From Candidatus Izemoplasmatales bacterium (GTDB lineage: Bacteria; Bacillota_I; Bacilli_A; Izemoplasmatales; Hujiaoplasmataceae): a DNA stretch of 5,430 bases. Position numbers and translations under genes: made by a program. The DNA lies in NCBI GenBank assembly GCA_028694875.1, contig JAQVKB010000092.1, positions 1-5,430 on the forward strand, written 5' to 3'. Below are positions 1 through 5,430 of this stretch, piece after piece (the first letter of the stretch is position 1; each line of letters starts with the position of its first letter). Below the pieces are notes generated by a model. The model ran no database searches, was not told where the DNA came from, and saw only the letters and a program-made list of their open reading frames with translations.

Positions 1-1015
1 AATGTTTTTGAATGAAATAGCTTCCTACAAACAGGATTCCATCCACCAAAATCTTGACCACGGTTAACGAAGTTGGTAAGAATGCCAAGAGTGAAACGAA
101 GGCGACGCTAAGTCCGAACTGTACGACATACAACAAGGCATATCGACGGAATTGTTTGAGTAACGATGAGTAGTTTTGAAAACTCCACACGCGATTCAAC
201 GTGAAATTCAAAATGCCAGAGGCGATTCTCGCAACCAATGTCGCAAGGAATACGAGTTTCACGATATGACCCTCTAAAAGGTGCGTCATGATCGTGAAAA
301 TCGTTAAGTCGGTTGCGGCGGAAAGCAGTGAGGATATCGCGAATTTCAGCGGTTCCTTGTAGATGCGATAGGAATCGAGTAGGGGTCGGAAATGCGAGCT
401 TGCGTTGTGATCGAGATAGACGGTTTGAATTGGTACACTCACGAACGCAATCCCCTCCTTGGCCGCATTGGTAAGGAAAGTCATCTCATAATCGTAGCGG
501 TCTTGTTGAACCTCCAGCGCCATTGAAAAGAGCGATGGACCAAACCCACGCAAACCGGTTTGTGTATCCTTACAGGTCACGCCAGTCGATACTTTAAAAT
601 AGAACGAGGAGAATCGATTTCCAAATCTGCTTTTGGCTGGAACATTCTTTTGCGAGAAATCTCTCGAACCGATAATCAAAGATTCGTTTTCTTGATCCAG
701 CATTTTCGAAACGTGAAGAATATCCTCCGCTAAGTGCTGGCCATCCGCATCGCAAGTGACGACACCTGAGCAGGAAGGAAGATTTTTGAGTACCCACTGA
801 ATCCCAGTCTTGATGGCAGCGCCTTTTCCTTTGTTTTGTTCATGGGTCACGATTTGACAGCCTTGAACGATGGCTTTTTCAAAAAACGGAAGACAAGCAG
901 AAGAACTTCCATCGTTGATCACGACAATCTCGTGAAGACCCACTTCTTGTAGGTTGTCAATCAATCGATTCAGTTTTTCATCTGGTTGATAAGCAGGAAT
1001 CAACACAACATTCAT
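1..1015 (-). CDS. Bifunctional GT2 glycosyltransferase / GtrA-family membrane protein (3' end outside window)
   Basis: A 338-residue open frame runs from an ATG at 1015 off the left edge. Residues 1-220 form a GT-A-fold family 2 glycosyltransferase of the polyprenyl-phosphate hexose synthase type. Visible motifs are IPAYQP (6-11), NDGS (34-37), NKGKGAA (61-67), the metal/nucleotide-sugar motif DADGQH (89-94), GSRDF (116-120) and DTQTGLRGF (150-158). Residues 224-338 are hydrophobic and match GtrA, with the typical LNFTLNRVWSF stretch at 269-279. GtrA proteins are thought to help move polyprenyl-linked sugars across the membrane. The last visible residues (YFIQKH) resemble the end of GtrA domains, so probably only a few codons are missing. 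The ATG is preceded at 6 nt by GAGGTGAT (1022-1029). It is the third gene of a leftward operon, 18 nt after the four-helix membrane protein. The inferred role is making and presenting a lipid-linked sugar for envelope glycan decoration. The sugar is not predictable. Confidence 0.9.
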   Translation of the reverse strand, partial: MNVVLIPAYQPDEKLNRLIDNLQEVGLHEIVVINDGSSSACLPFFEKAIVQGCQIVTHEQNKGKGAAIKTGIQWVLKNLPSCSGVVTCDADGQHLAEDILHVSKMLDQENESLIIGSRDFSQKNVPAKSRFGNRFSSFYFKVSTGVTCKDTQTGLRGFGPSLFSMALEVQQDRYDYEMTFLTNAAKEGIAFVSVPIQTVYLDHNASSHFRPLLDSYRIYKEPLKFAISSLLSAATDLTIFTIMTHLLEGHIVKLVFLATLVARIASGILNFTLNRVWSFQNYSSLLKQFRRYALLYVVQFGLSVAFVSLLAFLPTSLTVVKILVDGILFVGSYFIQKH

Positions 1016-1021
1016 TGTGAC

Positions 1022-1029
1022 ATCACCTC
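1022..1029 (-). promoter_or_regulatory. Ribosome binding site of the GT2/GtrA gene
   Basis: GAGGTGAT on the minus strand is an excellent match to the anti-Shine-Dalgarno sequence. It lies 6 nt before the ATG at 1015 and fixes that start. Confidence 0.75.
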
Positions 1030-1033
1030 GAGA

Positions 1034-1417
1034 TTACCATCCGCGTGCGCGGATGATGTATATGATGGATGCGATGAACGCAAGTGCTGCGCCAACAACC
1101 AAGTATACTGTAAGTAGTGAAACTGTGGATCCGTAGATATCAAAGATCCCTTTGAGAATACTACCCGTCGTCAATGTCGCAATCGACATCTGCCATAATT
1201 TTCCTGATATGACAGGTCCTTCTTCAAGAAAAGAGGAAATGAAATAGACGACGGCACCCATCACGAATGGAATCAGAAACGCATAAGTCATAAAAAGGGA
1301 TGAAACCCCATGCGCAAAGAGATTATATACAAATTGGAAGAGAAAGAGAAAGGCAGAGACAAACAAGTAATTCCTTGCGATTTTCCGTTGATGAGATTTA
1401 TGCTCGGATATAGACAC
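1034..1417 (-). CDS. Small four-helix integral membrane protein, function unknown
   Basis: This encodes a 127-residue protein starting at GTG (1417-1415). It has a basic N-terminus (HKSHQRKIARN, 6-16) and four predicted membrane helices at about 17-35, 41-62, 74-92 and 100-122, ending RARGW. I recognise no family or catalytic motif. The frame stays open further upstream to an ATG at 1558, and another ATG lies at 1471. Those starts would overlap the conserved C-terminus of the glycosidase gene by 74-161 nt and add soluble sequence with no sign of selection. The GTG has a weak GGTGGG (1423-1428) at 5 nt and overlaps the upstream stop by only 20 nt, which suggests translational coupling. It sits between the glycosidase and the glycosyltransferase/GtrA genes, so an accessory role in the same envelope glycan process is likely but inferred. 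The existence of the gene is well supported; the exact start is less sure. Confidence 0.75.
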   Translation of the reverse strand: MSISEHKSHQRKIARNYLFVSAFLFLFQFVYNLFAHGVSSLFMTYAFLIPFVMGAVVYFISSFLEEGPVISGKLWQMSIATLTTGSILKGIFDIYGSTVSLLTVYLVVGAALAFIASIIYIIRARGW

Positions 1418-2375
1418 AATCGCCCACCAACCTTTCTGTTCCTTCACTCGGATGATTGACAATTTCGCCATTAAAATACATCGTGGCGGAACCACCACCA
1501 TCAAAATTATAAGCCTGTGAACAGTTGAGCAAGCCCATAATCTCAGCGAGTTCTTCAATGTCTACGCCATGGGATTCGGTGGTACGTCCATCGACACAAA
1601 CAAACATGAAATGATTGGGCCCTACATAACCAAACGCACTGCGTGGATTATTGACACGATCTCTGTCGAGTCCATCATTGACATCGGCGACGGAGACGTT
1701 ATCCACAATCAAAGCAGGTCCAAAAGACCAGAGTTGCCATGCCCCCTGATCCAGCATCGACTGCGCCGTTGTGGAAGATTCGGGAAGAATCGATACGGTA
1801 CCATCATCCATCAAAGCGACAAACGTACGGTAAGAAATCGTCGAACGTAATATTTGTCCATTTCGGATGACCAGACCTGTCTCATAGTGACTGGCATAAT
1901 CGGAGTTGATGGCGAAAATGGCGTCATGGTTTTCCGCCATGGTCGACACGGCTTGCACGTAATTGGTACCACCAAAGATGTTATATGCCAACCCCGCAAG
2001 GATTTCATAAGGGCTTGTGACTACGACGTCGGCGACATAGACATCCGAATTATGGGCACGAATGTGATATAGACTGATGAGCGCATTGCCATTTTCATAG
2101 ATATCGAGAAGGTCTCCTGTCGCAAGAACGGAAGGAACCTCCCCTGGATACGATAATGGCGAGGCTGAGGTTGTGGTCTCACCTGTTTGATCTCCGGAAA
2201 TTGTCGTATCTGTGTTTGAAGTAATCGTGGTTGTCGTCGTTGTAATGACCGGGTCTTCGACATAATATCCACCATGTGGAATCACGAATTCAAACAGAAG
2301 AACGAATGACGAAAACAGAAACAAGACGACATAAAATGCCGCAACGATACGTACAAGATTGCGATTTGGCGTCAT
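1398..2375 (-). CDS. Membrane-anchored phosphodiester glycosidase (NAGPA domain)
   Basis: This is a 325-residue protein with one N-terminal membrane helix (10-32; a signal anchor, as no cleavage site is obvious). A Thr-rich spacer (45-70) and an extracellular phosphodiester glycosidase domain (about 80-325) follow. The family includes the mammalian uncovering enzyme, N-acetylglucosamine-1-phosphodiester alpha-N-acetylglucosaminidase; bacterial members are secreted or anchored and mostly uncharacterised. Visible family motifs are NPRSAFGY (243-250), VDGR (261-264) followed by SHG (268-270), NFDGGGSATM (290-299) and N307-HPS near the C-terminus. The inferred role is hydrolysis of a sugar-phosphodiester bond in a cell-surface polymer or lipid-linked glycan; the substrate is unknown. 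Two ATGs are adjacent (2378, 2375). AAGGAGG at 2381-2387 is 5 nt from the second but only 2 nt from the first, so 2375 was chosen. It is the first gene of a leftward operon with the membrane protein and GT2/GtrA genes. Confidence 0.9.
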   Translation of the reverse strand: MTPNRNLVRIVAAFYVVLFLFSSFVLLFEFVIPHGGYYVEDPVITTTTTTITSNTDTTISGDQTGETTTSASPLSYPGEVPSVLATGDLLDIYENGNALISLYHIRAHNSDVYVADVVVTSPYEILAGLAYNIFGGTNYVQAVSTMAENHDAIFAINSDYASHYETGLVIRNGQILRSTISYRTFVALMDDGTVSILPESSTTAQSMLDQGAWQLWSFGPALIVDNVSVADVNDGLDRDRVNNPRSAFGYVGPNHFMFVCVDGRTTESHGVDIEELAEIMGLLNCSQAYNFDGGGSATMYFNGEIVNHPSEGTERLVGDCVYIRA

Positions 2376-2380
2376 CATAT

Positions 2381-2387
2381 CCTCCTT
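2381..2387 (-). promoter_or_regulatory. Ribosome binding site deciding the glycosidase start
   Basis: A perfect AAGGAGG on the minus strand lies immediately before ATATGATG. Spacing favours the second ATG (2375, 5 nt) over the first (2378, 2 nt). Confidence 0.7.
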
Positions 2388-2408
2388 TTCGAATTGGACT
2401 TGATGAAT

Positions 2409-2438
2409 TTGACATCGATTTTGGTCCTTGAATATGAT
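2409..2438 (+). promoter_or_regulatory. Candidate rightward promoter overlapping the leftward one
   Basis: TTGACA (2409-2414), an 18-nt spacer and TATGAT (2433-2438) form a good sigma-A-type match on the plus strand. Its transcript would begin near 2445, about 230 nt before the FliB-like gene, which already has a better promoter at 2610. It could be a second promoter, drive a short RNA, or be chance in AT-rich DNA. Confidence 0.3.
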
Positions 2439-2442
2439 AACA
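2434..2442 (-). promoter_or_regulatory. Candidate extended -10 promoter of the leftward glycan operon
   Basis: The minus strand reads TGTTATCAT, an extended -10 element (TGn plus TATCAT, one mismatch to TATAAT). It lies about 60 nt before the glycosidase start and would give a leader of roughly 50 nt. No good -35 is seen at 17 nt (TCGAAT), as is common for extended -10 promoters. The element overlaps a rightward promoter-like -10 on the other strand. Confidence 0.4.
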
Positions 2443-2445
2443 CTA

Positions 2446-2468
2446 TTTTCATGAATATTCGATGAAAA
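2446..2468. repeat. Inverted repeat, possible operator
   Basis: TTTTCAT and ATGAAAA form perfect 7-bp arms around a 9-nt centre that itself contains the palindrome GAATATTC (2453-2460). The repeat covers the -35 region of the candidate leftward promoter and the initially transcribed region of the candidate rightward promoter, a typical operator position. No regulator gene is present in the window. Confidence 0.35.
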
Positions 2469-2609
2469 AGTCCCAAAAGTGTCATTTTCTTAAGGTTTCG
2501 CAAGAATCTTCGTTACGAGATTCATTTTCTCAAAGGATGATGTACTTACTGTGAACATTGCCTTAAGAATTCGTGAGGATGTCTCCGTTTTGATTTCCTA
2601 ATCTCCCAA
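2469..2609. other. Rest of the divergent intergenic region, no gene seen
   Basis: Between the inverted repeat and the FliB promoter I see no supported gene. There is an imperfect hairpin at 2504-2523 (GAATC/GATTC outer arms, TCG/CGA inner arms, one bulged T). It lacks a proper T-tract. There is also a 30-codon open frame without a ribosome binding site. Confidence 0.5.
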
Positions 2610-2637
2610 TTGACAACCATACAATTCATGCTATAAT
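2610..2637 (+). promoter_or_regulatory. Perfect-consensus sigma-A promoter for the FliB-like gene
   Basis: TTGACA (2610-2615), a 16-nt spacer and TATAAT (2632-2637) are followed by an expected start near 2644 and a leader of about 35 nt before the TTG start at 2679. Both hexamers match consensus exactly. Confidence 0.8.
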
Positions 2638-2663
2638 CTTGGGCAGAATCGTATGATTTTTCG

Positions 2664-2671
2664 AAAGGAAG
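2664..2671 (+). promoter_or_regulatory. Ribosome binding site supporting the TTG start of the FliB-like gene
   Basis: AAAGGAAG ends 7 nt before TTG at 2679. The first in-frame ATG (2700) is 28 nt away and has no site of its own, so TTG is preferred. Confidence 0.6.
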
Positions 2672-2678
2672 TTTTCCC

Positions 2679-3824
2679 TTGGCAAGCACCAAATCCTCCA
2701 TGCAAACCCCTAAAACGACCGGAACATTTGTTGTTCCGGATTATTATCGTCAATTTCAATGCAAAGGTGGAGAGTGTCGAGACTCTTGCTGCGTAGGTTG
2801 GACTGTCACAATTCCAGTGCGAGATTATTTTCGAATTCACGGATTGGAAGTGGACAAACAGTTGCGTGATCGCATTGATCGCGCGTTTCGTGTGCTTCCT
2901 AATCCTACACCGGACCGATATGCCGAACTCGTTCACACCTATGACAATGACTGTCCGATTCATTTAAAAAATGGCGCTTGTCAACTCCACGCCAAAAAAG
3001 GGGAAGAAGCATTACCGACGATTTGTCGATTGTATCCAAGGGGAATTCGAATGGATTACGCTTGGGAAGCTTCGACTGCCAATAGTTGCGAGAAAACACT
3101 TGAACTCTTGATGCTATCACCCGATCCACTGACCTTCGAAACCATCAAGATGACCGTACCTTTACCTCAAGATCAAGTTGTTCCAATCGAAACTCAAGAA
3201 GAATATCATCGAATTCGAAATCATGTTTGGATGCTGTTTCAAAACAGATCGATGCCCCTATTTCAACGCGTTTTTCGCGTCTATCAATGGGTATCCTCGC
3301 TCGAAGAGAAAAACTCCTTCGTCGAGGATGACGAATTTTTATCCAACACAGAAACAAAAAACGTTGATTTATTCTTCGAGATCATGCCTGTTTTTCTCAG
3401 AGAATCCATGGGGAGAAATCCTGGTTTGGTTCCCTTAGGAACTGCCATCCTTGATCAGCTTGAGGAATTCTGTGCAAATGACTATCTCGAAATGAAAGAA
3501 CATTTGGCCGAAGTTGTTGGGGACAGCGATATTTGGTTTGAGAAATTTTTGATGAACAACCTCTTTTTTCGTCAATTCCCATTTCAAGAAAAAAATGCCA
3601 CTTTCACGGAAGAGGCACTTTCCTTGGTAGGAACATATTTACTCATGAGACTGATTGCTCTCGTTGGTATGAAAAACAAACAAACAACAATCGACTTTGT
3701 CGATATCATGTCCAAAGTGTTCGGGGTGATTGTCCATACGCGGTTTGAACGAAATATCCGTTTGTATCTCCAACATGTCGAGGTGGACTCTCCTGCAAGC
3801 TTATTCGCCTTATTGGCGGTTTGA
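2679..3824 (+). CDS. FliB-family protein (flagellin lysine-N-methylase-like, cysteine cluster)
   Basis: This 381-residue protein starts at TTG. Its N-terminal third carries the family's cysteine signature: C28-x4-C33-x3-C37-C38 followed by VGW, then C92, C101 (QLH follows), C116 within ICRLYPRG, and C137 within ANSCEK. This fits the CxxCxxCC/YkgJ-like metal-binding class, here the longer FliB type that begins PDYYRQFQC. The rest (about 145-381) is mostly helical and less conserved. Length is near that of Salmonella FliB, which methylates flagellin lysines. The clustered cysteines very likely bind iron or an iron-sulfur centre (family-level inference). No flagellin or other flagellar gene is nearby, so the substrate may be another protein and the flagellin name should not be taken literally. 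It is probably monocistronic or co-transcribed with arsC 94 nt downstream; no clear terminator lies between them. Homology is firm, the specific function is not. Confidence 0.8.
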   Translation: MASTKSSMQTPKTTGTFVVPDYYRQFQCKGGECRDSCCVGWTVTIPVRDYFRIHGLEVDKQLRDRIDRAFRVLPNPTPDRYAELVHTYDNDCPIHLKNGACQLHAKKGEEALPTICRLYPRGIRMDYAWEASTANSCEKTLELLMLSPDPLTFETIKMTVPLPQDQVVPIETQEEYHRIRNHVWMLFQNRSMPLFQRVFRVYQWVSSLEEKNSFVEDDEFLSNTETKNVDLFFEIMPVFLRESMGRNPGLVPLGTAILDQLEEFCANDYLEMKEHLAEVVGDSDIWFEKFLMNNLFFRQFPFQEKNATFTEEALSLVGTYLLMRLIALVGMKNKQTTIDFVDIMSKVFGVIVHTRFERNIRLYLQHVEVDSPASLFALLAV

Positions 3825-3862
3825 CCTTACAAACAATTTACTTCTTTGGTATGTCATTCTTT

Positions 3863-3891
3863 TTGATGTTTCTCAAGAAATAAGGTATCCT
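3863..3891 (+). promoter_or_regulatory. Weak candidate promoter for arsC
   Basis: TTGATG (3863-3868), a 17-nt spacer and TATCCT (3886-3891) lie in the 94-nt gap before arsC. An alternative -10, TATTAT (3891-3896), has no good -35. Read-through from the FliB-like gene is equally possible. Confidence 0.25.
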
Positions 3892-3918
3892 ATTATCAGT
3901 TGATTGGGAGGAAATCCA

Positions 3919-4320
3919 ATGAAAAAACGAATTGCCTTTGTCTGCACACACAATAGTTGCCGTAGCATTATGGCGGAAGCCTGGGCGAAGCATCTAGGAA
4001 AAGATCAATATGAGTTCTATTCCGCTGGAACCGAAGTGTATCCTGGCCCGAAGGCGCTTGCCGTGGAAGTGATGCAAGATCTTGGGATTGACATGACGCA
4101 TGCCTCTAGTAAACTGTTGTCTGATATTCCAGCATCCTTTGATGTGTTGGTGACGATGGGATGTGGGGTGGAATGCCCTTTCGTTCCATGCAAGCATCGT
4201 GAAGATTGGGGCCTTGATGATCCGAGTGGCGGTCCCAAATCAGGATTTGAAGCAACGAGAGATTTGATTCAAGTCAGAGTCGAGGATTTACTTCGTCGAC
4301 TGGATGAAAACCTATTGTAA
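3919..4320 (+). CDS. arsC: Arsenate reductase, low-molecular-weight phosphatase-like (thioredoxin-type) ArsC
   Basis: This 133-residue cytoplasmic enzyme has the LMW-phosphatase fold used by arsenate reductases to convert arsenate to arsenite for export. The active-site loop C9-THNSC-R15 (CX5R) with N12 and S13 lies near the N-terminus, followed by MAEAW and YSAGT. The redox cysteines appear as TMGCGVECP (C82 and C86), and the general acid is in LDDPSGGP (D101-P102). The C82-x3-C86 spacing differs from the classical plasmid enzyme (C82 and C89) but is typical of the VTMGCG subgroup. The start is ATG 3919, with GGGAGGA (3906-3912) 6 nt before it; an in-frame TTG at 3904 overlaps that site and is rejected. 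No arsR, arsB or acr3 is visible here, so it looks like an orphan or a part of a scattered set. A protein-tyrosine-phosphatase role is less likely given C82 and C86. Confidence 0.9.
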   Translation: MKKRIAFVCTHNSCRSIMAEAWAKHLGKDQYEFYSAGTEVYPGPKALAVEVMQDLGIDMTHASSKLLSDIPASFDVLVTMGCGVECPFVPCKHREDWGLDDPSGGPKSGFEATRDLIQVRVEDLLRRLDENLL

Positions 4321-4333
4321 TTGTTTTTTCGTG

Positions 4334-4363
4334 GCATCCAAAAATGTGGATGCTTTCTTTTTT
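4334..4363 (+). terminator. Intrinsic terminator after arsC
   Basis: A 7-bp perfect stem GCATCCA (4334-4340) / TGGATGC (4347-4353) with a 6-nt loop is followed by TTTCTTTTTT. It starts 14 nt after the arsC stop and separates arsC from the next gene, which has its own promoter. Confidence 0.85.
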
Positions 4364-4384
4364 GTGAAATATGTAACCGTTTTC

Positions 4385-4413
4385 TTGACAAGTGTCCCTT
4401 TGTTTTCTATAAT
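4385..4413 (+). promoter_or_regulatory. Perfect-consensus sigma-A promoter of the esterase lipoprotein gene
   Basis: TTGACA (4385-4390), a 17-nt spacer and TATAAT (4408-4413) give an expected start near 4420 and a leader of about 33 nt. Both hexamers and the spacing are ideal, implying strong basal expression unless repressed. Confidence 0.85.
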
Positions 4414-4442
4414 GAAATAGATATTGATATTTCCTATTATAT

Positions 4443-4447
4443 GGAGG
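4443..4447 (+). promoter_or_regulatory. Ribosome binding site of the lipoprotein gene
   Basis: GGAGG lies 5 nt before the ATG at 4453. It also discounts the ATG at 4441, which is in frame but overlaps the site. Confidence 0.6.
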
Positions 4448-4452
4448 TTCTG

Positions 4453-5430
4453 ATGAAAAAAATTTTCTTTGCGGTCTTTCTCATGATTTCTGCTTTTAGT
4501 GTAGTTTCTTGCACCACTCCTACGGAGTCCACGACAACGACATTGGTTCAAGTACAAAACGCACAGGTTGTGAATGGAATCTTTCAATGTGATGATGTCG
4601 ATGGATATTCCGATTTTGAGATCACAATCAATTCAGGAACGATGGAAAATTCCTATTTGATTACGCAAGATTTCAATTTGAATTATCTACTCGACAATGG
4701 CGATTATACAGCGACAGTTCGTGCCGTCAAATTGGAAAATGGATCAATCACGGAAGCTGGAGAAGAAGCGACCCTTACTTTTGGCATCGATGCTTCTTTG
4801 AAAACCAATACTTTGACAGAGTCCAACCTGAACAACGATGCCTATGTTCGATACATGGGAAGAACGATGTACGATGATACATCCAAGTCGACACACATCT
4901 ATTACACGGGGGCTGGATTTGAAGTAGGATTTTATGGTACTTCTGTGACGGCAACTTTTGTTTCCACCAATACGTCCAATTTATCGAAACAACCTTATAT
5001 CATGATTTTTGTGGATGGCAATTTGAATCCCACCGAAGGCACGACGATGTTCCTGTTTGCAGAAACTGTCACTTGGGAATTGGCTTCCAATCTCGAAGAG
5101 GGTTATCACACGGTCACAGTGGTGAAACGGAGCGAATCAACCGACAACTTAATTTCTTTGTCTTCTGTCACTACGGATGGAAGTTTTGCGACACCTCCTG
5201 CCGCCAAATCGTTAAGCATTCAATACATAGGAGCTTCCACGATGACAGGGTATGGCAATATGGCTTCAGGACCATCGGTATCCAAAACCACTGAAAATAG
5301 CAATGGGATGTTGGCGTATACTTCGCTCGCGGCCTATTATCTTGGAGCCGATTATTCGATCGTCGCTGCCAGCGGTTGGGGGCTCACTCGTGGTTGGAAC
5401 ACAGGCGGAGTCGTCGACGAAGTACGCAAT
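4453..5430 (+). CDS. Lipoprotein with CE2/SGNH-like carbohydrate esterase domain (3' end outside window)
   Basis: At least 326 residues, open to the right edge. The ATG at 4453 has GGAGG (4443-4447) 5 nt upstream. A lipoprotein signal peptide (MKK, hydrophobic 4-18, lipobox VVSC with C20) is followed by a Thr-rich spacer (TTPTESTTTT). Residues about 33-112 look like an all-beta Ig/fibronectin-type region. Residues about 130-250 resemble the jelly-roll N-domain of carbohydrate esterase family 2 (YMGRTMYDD, YYTGAGFEVGFYG, IFVDGN, EGYHTVTVVKRSES). From 255 an SGNH hydrolase begins: block I reads IGASTMTGYGN (259-269) with probable nucleophile S262, where most relatives have GDS. The stretch AYTSLAAYYLGADYSIVAASGWG fits block II. 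The GxND and DxxH blocks lie beyond the window. The inferred role is removal of acetyl groups from polysaccharide outside the cell. The family call is moderately sure; the substrate is unknown. Confidence 0.75.
   Translation, partial: MKKIFFAVFLMISAFSVVSCTTPTESTTTTLVQVQNAQVVNGIFQCDDVDGYSDFEITINSGTMENSYLITQDFNLNYLLDNGDYTATVRAVKLENGSITEAGEEATLTFGIDASLKTNTLTESNLNNDAYVRYMGRTMYDDTSKSTHIYYTGAGFEVGFYGTSVTATFVSTNTSNLSKQPYIMIFVDGNLNPTEGTTMFLFAETVTWELASNLEEGYHTVTVVKRSESTDNLISLSSVTTDGSFATPPAAKSLSIQYIGASTMTGYGNMASGPSVSKTTENSNGMLAYTSLAAYYLGADYSIVAASGWGLTRGWNTGGVVDEVRN

Noticed and set aside
1418..1558. Longer start (ATG 1558 or 1471) for the four-helix membrane protein.
   Set aside because: It would overlap conserved motifs of the glycosidase gene, and the extra residues look like an out-of-frame shadow.
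1569..1850. Plus-strand open frame of 93 codons.
   Set aside because: It lies opposite the conserved catalytic part of the glycosidase, has no promoter or ribosome binding site, and its peptide resembles no known domain.
2504..2523. Imperfect hairpin followed by ATTTTCTC, possible terminator of a short RNA from the 2409 promoter.
   Set aside because: The stem has a bulge, the T-tract is broken, and no gene ends upstream of it on this strand.
2462..2554. A 30-codon plus-strand open frame (begins MKKSQKCHF) in the intergenic region.
   Set aside because: It has no Shine-Dalgarno site before the ATG, no recognisable composition or domain, and this length is expected by chance.
3869..3880. TTTCT/AGAAA short hairpin between the FliB-like gene and arsC as a terminator.
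   Set aside because: It has only 5 AT-rich pairs, a 2-nt loop and no T-tract.
3904..3918. TTG at 3904 as an upstream start of arsC.
   Set aside because: It overlaps the ribosome binding site GGGAGGA; ATG 3919 matches the usual ArsC N-terminus.
4312..4587. Minus-strand open frame of 91 codons.
   Set aside because: It crosses the arsC end, the terminator, and the promoter and signal peptide of the lipoprotein gene, and has no coding signals of its own.
5073..5294. Plus-strand open frame of 73 codons.
   Set aside because: It lies inside the lipoprotein gene in another frame, while the lipoprotein frame carries clear family motifs.

Overview
The window looks like chromosomal DNA of a low-to-moderate GC, Gram-positive-type bacterium (Bacillota or a relative such as the non-parasitic Mollicutes-like lineages). 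The reasons are strong Shine-Dalgarno sites, near-perfect TTGACA/TATAAT promoters, a Sec/lipobox lipoprotein, Thr-rich linkers on surface proteins, and standard-code use (TGG for Trp, TGA as stop). No genus can be assigned from sequence alone. There are no rRNA or tRNA genes, insertion sequences, CRISPR arrays or phage genes.

Left half (1-2375, minus strand): a compact three-gene operon read right to left. It starts with a membrane-anchored phosphodiester glycosidase (NAGPA-type, 325 aa). Next comes a small four-helix membrane protein (127 aa), whose GTG start overlaps the preceding stop. Last is a bifunctional glycosyltransferase family 2/GtrA protein that runs off the left edge. Together they suggest an envelope glycan module: a lipid-linked sugar is made, moved across the membrane, and a sugar-phosphodiester is trimmed or turned over outside. 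The domains are visible in the sequence; the joint role is inference.

Middle (2376-2678): a divergent intergenic region. It has a perfect sigma-A-type promoter for the rightward gene, a candidate extended -10 promoter for the leftward operon, a second rightward promoter-like pair overlapping it, and a TTTTCAT-N9-ATGAAAA inverted repeat that could be an operator.

Right half (2679-5430, plus strand): three genes. The first is a FliB-like, cysteine-cluster protein (flagellin lysine-N-methylase family) with a TTG start and no flagellar genes beside it. The second is a small thioredoxin-type arsenate reductase (ArsC) with no other ars genes in view, followed by a clear intrinsic terminator. The third, behind a perfect TTGACA-17-TATAAT promoter, is a lipoprotein with an N-terminal beta-sandwich-like region and a carbohydrate-esterase-2/SGNH-like part, cut by the right edge.

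No wholly new system is evident. The items most worth a second look are the glycosidase/4TM/GT2-GtrA operon, the FliB homologue outside a flagellar context, and the overlapping promoter/inverted-repeat region.
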